Shown: positions 56,770-64,000 of the stretch, one piece after another
Numbering within the stretch: position 1 is the stretch's first letter
Layout: every line of letters begins with the position of its first letter
NCBI RefSeq assembly: GCF_050003625.1
Contig: NC_134399.1
Coordinates: 36,534,671 to 36,598,670 of the forward strand
Length of the DNA stretch: 64,000 nt
Source: Haematobia irritans
Taxonomy: Eukaryota; Arthropoda; Insecta; Diptera; Muscidae
Direction: 5' to 3'
Program-made: the position numbers and the translations under genes
Notes under the pieces: generated by a model
Seen by the model: the letters and a program-made list of their open reading frames with translations, nothing else
What the model was told of the DNA's origin: nothing
Databases searched by the model: none

Positions 56770-56957
56770 CATCTTTCTCATATCCACGAGGTTTTTTAGT
56801 TCTTAACACCTTTTTCTGTAATTCCAACAATGTAGAAGAAATTATACGATTTTATAAATTTTTAATTTTTTTTTACCTTTCGCCGGGACGGGGAATCGAA
56901 CCGCGGACCATGCACTTCGTAAGCCAACACACTAACCACTGAGCTATGTACCTGTTA
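56770..56957 (-). mobile_element. SINE2, tRNA-derived (minus), best copy
   Basis: Reverse-strand A box tagctcagtggttagtgtgt and B box ggttcgattcccc, with a cggcgaaaggt body. This is closer to a real tRNA than the other copies, but the acceptor ends do not pair, and the same body follows it as in the related copies. Confidence 0.75.
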
Positions 56958-57055
56958 TGGTCATCAATAGATAATTATCCATATAAGTTATATAACATAG
57001 CTTGCGGCGCCTACGAACCGAATAAACAAAGTTTATTTAACAGAAACAAACATTT

Positions 57056-57118
57056 AGTTTGGCACCGTGGAGCAGTGGTTGCTACGTCCGACTTGCATGC
57101 CAAGGGTCGTGGGTTCTT
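57056..57118 (+). mobile_element. tRNA-like SINE head (SINE3), second copy
   Basis: It reads ggcaccgtggagcagtggtt and then ccaagggtcgtgggttc before a poly-T run that replaces the end of the B box. It has the same position and orientation in its host MITE as the 53925 copy. Confidence 0.6.
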
Positions 57119-57825
57119 TTTTTTTTTACATATATTCCAGATGTGTTCGAAAGATTCCAAAAAAATGTTCACCATTACATTGTACTATATTAAATTTTGA
57201 ACTGTAAAATGTGTCTTATTAAAGACCTAAAGTCAGAAACGAACAGGGTTTGATATAAACGAAATGGACTGTGTTCTTGTTTCAAAAATAACTTTTTTTA
57301 TTGAAAAAATAAAAATTTTGTAACAAACGATTTTTTTTGGTGATAAAAGTTTAAAACTTTCGAAGCAATTCAAACAACTCTAACAAAAGAAAAACGTTTT
57401 CGGTACACGATTTCCAAACGTTTCTTTGCGTGTAGTGTGGGTAATAAATCCAAATTTGTAAAAATCGAGCAATATTCTTATGTAAGAGCTACAAGTACGT
57501 ATAAATACATTATAATTTTAAATTTGAGTAACATTGGTTAATAAATAAGAGTATTATGGCCAAATTTGGGAAAATAGAGCGATGCATATATATGGAAGCT
57601 ATATCTAAATCTGAACCAATTTGCATTATATTTTTCGGGTTTGATTAATACCACAAAAGGTTACCTTGTGCAAAATTTGAGTAAGATCAGTTAAGAAATG
57701 AGGTTTCTATGGTCAAACATAAGGTTATTAGGGACAAATTTTTCAAAATTGGGCGATACATATATGGGAGCTATATCTACATCTGAACCGATTTCGATGA
57801 AATTTTGCACATATAGTTAGTACTA

Positions 57826-58924
57826 TAGAGGACTCCTTCGGTTTTGCCTCAAAATAGGCCTCAGTTTCGGCGATCACCTCTTCATTTCAGCCAAATTTTT
57901 TCCCTGCGAGCATCCTTTTGAGGTCAACAAGAAAAAGTCGCTGGGGGTCAGATCTGGAGAATACGGTGGGTGGGGAAGCAATTCTCAATGACTTGTGGCA
58001 CGGTGCGTTGTCTTGGTGGAACAACACTTTTTCTTCTTCATATGGGGCCGTTTTGCCGCGATTTCGACCTTCAAACACTCCAATAACGCTATATAATAGT
58101 CACTGTTGATGGTTTTTCCGTTCTCAAGATAATCGATAAAAATTATTCCATGCGCATCCCAAAAAAACAGAGGCCATTACTTTGCCAGCGGACTTTTGAG
58201 TCTTTCCACGCTTCGGAGACGGTTCACCGGTCGCTGTCCACTCAGCAGACTGTCGACTGGACTCAGGAGTGTAGTGATAAAGCCATGTTTCATCCATTGT
58301 CACATATCGACGGAAAAACGCGGGTGTATTACGAGTTAACAGCTGCAAACACCGCTCAGAGTCATCAACACGTTGTTGTTTTTGGTCAAATGTGAGCTCG
58401 CGCGGCACCCATTTTGCACAGAGCTTCAGCATATCCAAATCATGATGAATGATATGACAACACGTTCCTTTTATATCTTTAAGGCCTCTGCTATCTCGAT
58501 CAACTTCATTTTACGATCATTCAAAATCATTTTGTGGATTTTTTTGATGTTTTCGTCGGTAACCACCTCTTTCGGTCGTCCACTGCGTTCACCGTCCTCC
58601 GTGCTCATTTCACCACGCTTGAATTTTGCATACCAATTAATTATTGTTGATTTCCCTGGGACAGAGTCCGGAAACTCATTATCAAGCCAAGTTTTTGCTT
58701 CCACCGTATTTTTTCCCTTCAGAATTTTATCAAAACACGAAATTCCTTTTTTCCATTTTTTTCACAATAAAAAAAGTTGCTTCACAAAAGACGCTCTACC
58801 TCACAAACTAATTGACTTACAGACGTCAAATTTTGACACGAATCATTTGAAGGTTGGTATAATATGCATAAAATACTAGCGACGCCATCTATGTGTCAGA
58901 CCGGGGACTCATCAGCCAACCTGT
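57826..58924 (-). mobile_element. DD34D mariner, decayed
   Basis: The minus-strand transposase pieces fill the segment. Exact ends are not clear to me: the right side near 58900 (gtcagaccggggactcatca) is probably the 5' terminus. It interrupts a Helentron B copy. Confidence 0.75.
57840..58735 (-). pseudogene. mariner transposase, broken in three pieces
   Basis: In order on the minus strand, 58704-58471 gives the helix-turn-helix region (GKSTIINWYAKFKRGEMSTE, then SGRPKEVVTDENIKKIH and RKMKLIEIAEALKI). Next, 58438-58124 gives LKLCAKWVPRELTFDQKQQR and the first catalytic motif VTMDETWLYHYTPES. Last, 58078-57887 gives the second, KVLFHQDNAPCHKS. The third (PPYSPDLTPSDFF) sits in another frame near 57960. 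Frameshifts near 58460, near 58110 and near 57985, and a stop near 57893, inactivate it. The motif order and wording are those of a mauritiana/cecropia-like mariner. Confidence 0.85.
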
Positions 58925-58992
58925 TAAAATCAATATTTCATTTTCTGGCCGATCAAACTTATTATACCCTGACCACTATGTGGTTTAGGGTA

Positions 58993-59440
58993 TACAAAAA
59001 AGGGAGCTCATTATTTTGTTTCTTCTACCAGAAATACTGGATACTTGCACAGGAAGTGCTAGTGGTCTTAAGTAACTTCGGGGTTCAGACATAATCTGCA
59101 AATGTCATCATCTTTAAGGCCTATTCTTACCATATATTTCTCAAGTCTGTTATGCGCCGTTATACTGCCAATTAAAAGCCTCAATTCTTTTCTGTTCATT
59201 CCTATCGTTCTTTTTGTCCCATATCAAATTGGTTTGCTTGCAACTTTCCGAGGAGTTCCAACGTCCTGGGCATGGTTCCTTGCAGCGGAGGAAAAACGTC
59301 CACAAGGACTTTATTCGTTAATGTCTCATGAACCATCACTAACCGCACTGGTTAACTGGGATTCTCCCTGGTTTGTTCATGATTTTAAAGAAGGTATTAG
59401 AGACTTTACTAAGCAGTTAAATGAGTTTATTTAGTTCTCC
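58993..59440 (-). pseudogene. LINE C-terminal fragment (minus)
   Basis: On the minus strand, 59200-59050 reads RLLIGSITAHNRLEKYMVRI and then GLKDDDICRLCLNP and, after stops, FLCKYPVFL. This is the post-polymerase region of insect LINEs, with a Cys-X2-Cys...His...Cys cluster (the usual ...CRLC...EHL...CP). Stops interrupt it. The 110-residue plus-strand frame 59102-59434 is its antisense. Confidence 0.7.
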
Positions 59441-61046
59441 CAGTAATGTTGACCCAAACGAGCATTCTATTCAATATAATACGCACTTGTACATAGCTTC
59501 CCCTTACCCCCTCTGCCATCATCCAAATAATTCCAAAATTCAAAGCCATGTTTTCTATCTTGTAATCAAAGTGTTTATAGGGTCGTGATGTTGATTTTAT
59601 TCACACTCATATTCATGAGGTTTCAAATTCGTTTGGAGACCATCAAATCGTTGCTGCCTCCACAACTTTGCCTTCCCGCTGATGCTGATCATGGGCAAGT
59701 TGTTGTTGATTTTTTTTTGTACAAATTTAAATAATACGATATAACAATAGTAATAATAATAATTTTATTATTATCCCCCCATTATGAACTTTCATGAATT
59801 ATTCTCTTAACAAAATTTTATTAGTTTCAGTTTTCCTCAATAATATTTTCGTTAATTTATTTCATTGTATGATGATTAGAAGAAACGGAAAAATCTTCAC
59901 CTAGCCCCGTTGGAATCTTCATGGTGTTTTTTTTTTTTTTTGGACCTGCGGGTCACATCGTTGTTTGATTTGCATTTGATTTTATTGAAATCACTGGGTT
60001 TTTTATGGCCAACACCTTTAAGAAGCCCCCAATAATCGTTGAATGTTGTCAGTGTTTTACCCTAAATCACGAGATTTGTTCAAATATTTGTGAAGTGAAC
60101 GAGTGAGTGAGGAGAACGACAAGCGTTTAACCGCCCATGAATAGGTGATGTCCAATAAAATGTGTGTTTTATGATTTAATTAAAACAACCCGCAAGACAA
60201 TGAGCCTTTATTAAGCGACATCATTAGGCGTTCCATGAATGCTCCGGGGAGGAAGCGATCAGCTGGAGATGGGCCCTTTATGAGTTGTTAACTGAAATGC
60301 TTTCCATTGATATGATCAACCTGCCTGAATGTCTGTCAATCTGCCTGGTATTTTGGGAGTATTTGAAATTGATATCTATTCCAATTTGATGGGAAAGTGC
60401 AGAGGTGTTTTTCGTTCGCACCAGACATAATGAAGACAATCCATCCATTATCTTCTTCTCAATTTAGTTTGGACAATTCACCGAAAAAAGGCTTTGTTTT
60501 GCCTGCTTACTTCTATAGAATGAAGGAGGAGAGACAAAAAATTTCGTGGGCCATTGATATTTGACTTCAATAGTGACATTTTCTCTATCAATAGAGCTAA
60601 TGTTTTGTGAATGAAATTTACCTGATGACTTCGTTATGATTTTCAATGAATTTGAAGAAAGACATTTTTGTGAAAAAGATTCTCATTGAAGAAGATGTCG
60701 ATCTTGACACTTGTCTTCGTTTATGTCATCGCTTATAATTTTATTAGTTTATGTGTCACATGTTATAATTGTGATTCTTTTCTATAAATACATATTTTAT
60801 TGTCATATCCAGAGGAAGGCTGAAGAAATTCAAAGTGAATGAATTAAATTAATTTCTAGTTTTTCTTAGTAGTATTTTAGTCCACAATGCAATAAAATTT
60901 CAGATCATTGTTTTTCCTACCTGTAATTAAAATACTAGTTATTATTTAACTTACTTAAAATATTATAAGTTTTGAAAATAAATACCAAATTATTGCGTGT
61001 TAATAACATAGAACAAAATTTATTTAGTTTAATTTTATTTTATTAT
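59441..61046. other. Unassigned, probably single-copy DNA
   Basis: No repeats shared with the rest of the window and no exons recognised. Simple AATAATAAT near 59740-59765 and a poly-T run near 59926-59940. Confidence 0.5.
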
Positions 61047-63008
61047 TATACCCTCCACCATAGGATGGGGGTATATTAACTTTGTCATTCCGTTTGTAAC
61101 ACATCGAAATATTGCTCTAAGACCCCATAAAGTATATATATTCTGGGTCGTGGTGAAATTCTGAGTCGATCTGAGCATGTCCGTCCGTCCGTCTGTTGAA
61201 ATCACGCTAACTTCCGAACGAAACAAGCTATCGACTGGAAACTTGGCACAAGTAGTTGTTATTGATGTAGGTCGGATGGTATTGAAAATGGGCCATATGG
61301 TTCCACTTTTACGTATAGCCCCCATATAAACGGACCCCCAAATTTGGCTTGCGATTGCTCTAAGAGAAGCAAATTTCATCCGATCCGGCTGAAATTTGGT
61401 ACATGGTGTTAGTCTATGGTCTCTAACAACCATGAAAAAATTGGTCTATATCGGTCCATAATTACATATAGCCCCCATATAAACGGACCCCCAAATTTGG
61501 CTTGCGATTGCTCTAAGAGAAGCAAATTTCATCCGATCCGGCTGAAATTTGGTACATGGTGTTAGTATATGGTTTCTAACAACCATGAAAAAATTGGTCT
61601 ATATCGGTCCATAATTACAAATAGCCCCCATATAAACCGATCCCCCGATTTGGCTTGCGGAGCCTCTAAGAAAACCAAATTTCATCCGATCCGGCTGAAA
61701 TTTGGTACATGGTGTTAGTATATGGTCTCTAACAACCATGAAAAAATTGGTCCATATCGGTCCATAATTACATATAGCCCCCATATAAACCGATCCCCCG
61801 ATTTTGTTTGCGGAGCCTCTAAGAGAAGCAAATTTCATCCGATCCGCCTGAAATTTGGTAGATCATGTTGGTATATGGTCCCTATCAACCATGCCAAAAT
61901 TGGTCCATATCGGTCCATAATTATTTATAGCCCCCATATAAACCGATCCCATGATTTGAACTCCGGAGCCTCTTAGAGGAGCAAAATTCATCCGACCCGG
62001 TTGAAATTTGGTACTTGGTGTTAAAATGTGGTCTCTAACAAAACGCAAGAATTGGTCCATATCGGTCCATAATTATATATAGCGCCCATATAAATCGATC
62101 CCCAGATTTGCCCTACAGAGCCTCTTGGAGGAGCAAAATTCATCCGATCCGGTTGAAATTTGGAACGTGGTGTTAGAATGTGGTCTCTAACAAACACGCA
62201 AGAATTGGTCCATATCGGACCATAATTGCATATAGCCCCCATATAAACCGTTCCACAGATTTGATCTCCGGATCCTCTTGGAGGAGCAAAATTCATCCGA
62301 TCCGGTTGAAATTTGCAACGTGGTGTTAGTATAAGGCCGCTAATTACCATGCCAAAATTGGTCCATATCGGTCTATAGTTATATATAGCCGATCCCCATT
62401 CACACAAAAATTGGTCCATATTGGTTCATAATCATGGTTGGCACTCGAGCCAAAAATAATCTACCAAAATTTTATTTTTATAGAAAACATTGTCAAAATG
62501 TTATTTCTATAGAAAATTTTGTCAAAATTTTATTTCTATAGAAAATGTTGTCAATTTCTATAGAAAATTTTGTCAAAATTTTATTTCAATAGAAAATTTT
62601 GTCAAAATTTTATTTCTATAGAACATTTTGTCAAAATTTTACTCTATAGAAAATTTTGTCAAAATTTTATTTCTATAGAAAATTTTATCTAAATTTTATT
62701 TCTATAGAAAATTGTTTCCAAATTTTACTTCGGTAGAAAATGCTGTCAACATTTTATTTTGACAAAATTTTATTTCTATAGAAACTTTAAACTTAATTAT
62801 ATACGTATTTAATCGGCCTTTTTTAGTTTAACATATACCACGTATGGACTATGTGGTATATATTACGGTGTTAGGATGTTTTAAGATACCTTGCCATCGG
62901 CAAATAATTCTATTGTGGATGACAGTCTTCAGTAGATGTTTCTACGCAATACATGGTGGAGGGTACATAAGCTTCGGCCTGGCCGAACTTACGGCCGTAT
63001 ATACTTGT
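61047..63008 (+). mobile_element. Helentron family A, copy 10, full-length
   Basis: The 5' hairpin tataccctccaccatagga is at 61047. The A block and cgtccgtccgtctg are followed by about seven 153-bp repeats to 62400, then ccaaaaataatctaccaaaa and the 29-bp minisatellite (62460-62785). After aattatatacgtatttaatc come ttaagataccttgccatcgg, the subterminal acatggtggagggtac and the 3' hairpin, ending at about 63008. It is the most regular copy in the window. Confidence 0.92.
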
Positions 63009-63833
63009 TTTTATTTCAAATTTCCACAACTGAATGCAATTTTCCTTATACCATATATGTCCCAAGATGAACTGAGTGCATCCCCAATCTGCACTCAAGG
63101 ACATTCTTGCTGATCCGATCGAAACGGTTGATGTGACGATGCACTATGTGCGGAAATCGCAAAACAGCGGCAAAAAGTAAAATTTTCAAAATTAAATTTT
63201 TCATTAGAGGTTCCCATTGAAATTACTATTACTATGTTTACCAAAATTTGTGCACGAAATGTGCACAATCAAGAAGAGCAAAAATTAAAAAAATTCGTGC
63301 TTAATTTTTATCGCAATAAAAGTGAATAGTGCGGAGGGAGGAGGAGGGCCGAATCTTAAATATCCATTACCATGAATCAAATATTATAGTTTCTTTTGAA
63401 AATTTCCGCGAGGTTTCATGACAGATATTCTCCCAAACAGATCAGTTCAACCAGTACGCTTCCCGAAGATAAATTTAAAGATTTTACCTATGAAGACTAG
63501 ATCAGAATCTGTATTTATAAGAACAATTTTTGTTTGAGTTTTAGAGGAATCATAAACATCTCGTGTAAGTGTGCAAGAAATTTATAAAATAACGTCTTCA
63601 TTTGAAATCTTAAATCTGTAGATTTTTATCCCCATTATTTAAGTGATTGCGATAAGTAAAACTGGAAATTTTAAATCCCGTCTCAAGCAATCTTCATGAC
63701 CAATGCGCCTTCTATACCCTCTAGATATGAAATCGGTCTATATGGAGGCCTTACCAAATGGACCGATAAAAACTAAATCCGATACACGCCTTTGTGGGTC
63801 TAAACTACCGGTATATCGGGAGATCAGCCTTTT
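63009..63833. other. Unassigned DNA
   Basis: No coding signature. Bases 63714-63790 (taccctctagatatgaaatc, ggaccgataaaaac) look like a small piece of another Helentron-type repeat. Confidence 0.4.
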
Positions 63834-64000
63834 TATACCCTCCACCATAGGATGGGGGTATATTAACTTTGTCATCGAAATACTGCTCTAAGACCCCATA
63901 AAGTATATATATTCTGGGTCGTGGTGGAATTCTGAGTCGATCTAAGCAAATCCGTCCGTCCGTCTGTTGAAATCACGCTAACTTCCGAATGAAACAAACT
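63834..64000 (+). mobile_element. Helentron family A, copy 11, 5' end, runs off the window
   Basis: The 5' hairpin tataccctccaccatagga is at 63834, and the A block and cgtccgtccgtctg block follow to the window edge. A short deletion removes part of the cgtttgtaacacat word. Confidence 0.88.

Larger units (their letters stand above)
56555..57435. mobile_element. Composite MITE carrying two opposed tRNA-like units, copy 3
   Basis: The ends ctacacgccagaaaaaaa and tttctttgcgtgtag are inverted. The outer parts read cctcccaaacgaaatttt and ttccaaacg. The middle repeats the layout of copy 2: a minus SINE2 (56770-56957), about 100 bp, then a plus tRNA-like head (57056-57118) followed by poly-T. Confidence 0.75.
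57436..58992 (-). mobile_element. Helentron family B, split by a mariner
   Basis: The left part 57436-57825 has ggtaataaatccaaattt and two repeats with gcgatacatatatgggagct. The right part 58925-58992 has aaatcaatatttcattttct and the 5' hairpin complement taccctgaccactatgtgg, then tttagggtata. The order matches the family B copy at 50870 if the mariner between is removed. The microsatellite block is missing. Confidence 0.75.

Noticed and set aside
56880..56957. Possible minus-strand tRNA gene
   Set aside because: The A and B boxes are good, but the ends do not pair and the unit repeats with a common non-tRNA body inside MITEs.
59102..59434. Plus-strand 110-codon frame that looks like a small membrane protein
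   Set aside because: The minus strand of the same bases encodes a recognisable LINE C-terminal region (RLLIGSITAHNRLEKYMVRI and CRLC), so the plus frame is its antisense shadow.

Overview
The window looks like nuclear DNA of a calyptrate (muscoid) fly. The base composition is A+T rich and introns are GT-AG. The one clear host gene is a fly-type unc-4/OdsH homeobox gene, and nearly everything else is transposon-derived. The dominant repeat has the layout of dipteran DINE-1/Helentron elements. I cannot tell the species (Musca, Stomoxys, Haematobia or a relative). There is no prokaryotic feature, rRNA gene, credible functional tRNA or CRISPR array.

Host gene: three plus-strand exons (6246-6424, 7285-7424, 9307-9868) encode the homeodomain, the conserved downstream tail, an acidic region and a C-terminal eh1-like motif that ends at the stop. 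The N-terminal exon(s) were not found in the 6.2 kb upstream and probably lie outside the window. The introns carry small AT-rich MITEs and an old SINE. A likely 3'UTR and flank follow to about 12.4 kb.

Region by region: 1.3-1.55 kb is a long palindrome. 2.1-4.8 kb is a decayed LINE ORF1 (gag-like, CCHC knuckle) blown up by 310-bp and 78-bp tandem repeats and hit by SINEs. 12.4-14.4 kb holds MITEs and a hAT-like element with an 8-bp target duplication. 15.8-20.1 kb holds two Helentron-like copies and a deleted Tc1/mariner. 20.7-24.6 kb is one hAT-like element (8-bp target duplication) filled with 29-bp minisatellite. 25.8-27.9 kb is a Helentron split by a full-length DD37E mariner. 29.6-32.8 kb is a several-deep nest (mariner relic, Helentron, terminal-inverted-repeat element, tRNA-bearing MITE). 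35.4-38.2 kb is more minisatellite. 40-48 kb holds CCCAGC-ended MITEs and two full-length Helentrons. 48-51 kb holds a 5'-truncated LINE reverse transcriptase, a third long Helentron and a second Helentron family. 52.7-55.2 kb is a hAT-like element with two elements nested inside. 57.4-59.4 kb is a family-B Helentron split by a dead mariner, followed by a LINE fragment. 61-63 kb is a full Helentron, and the last 167 bases begin another.

I see no new protein system. The more unusual signals are structural: one 29-bp minisatellite shared by different transposon classes, Helentron-like ends with subterminal inverted repeats and two mutually exclusive 3' hairpins, a 24-bp inverted filler sequence, a MITE inserted in its own family, and an ambiguous splice acceptor inside the homeobox.
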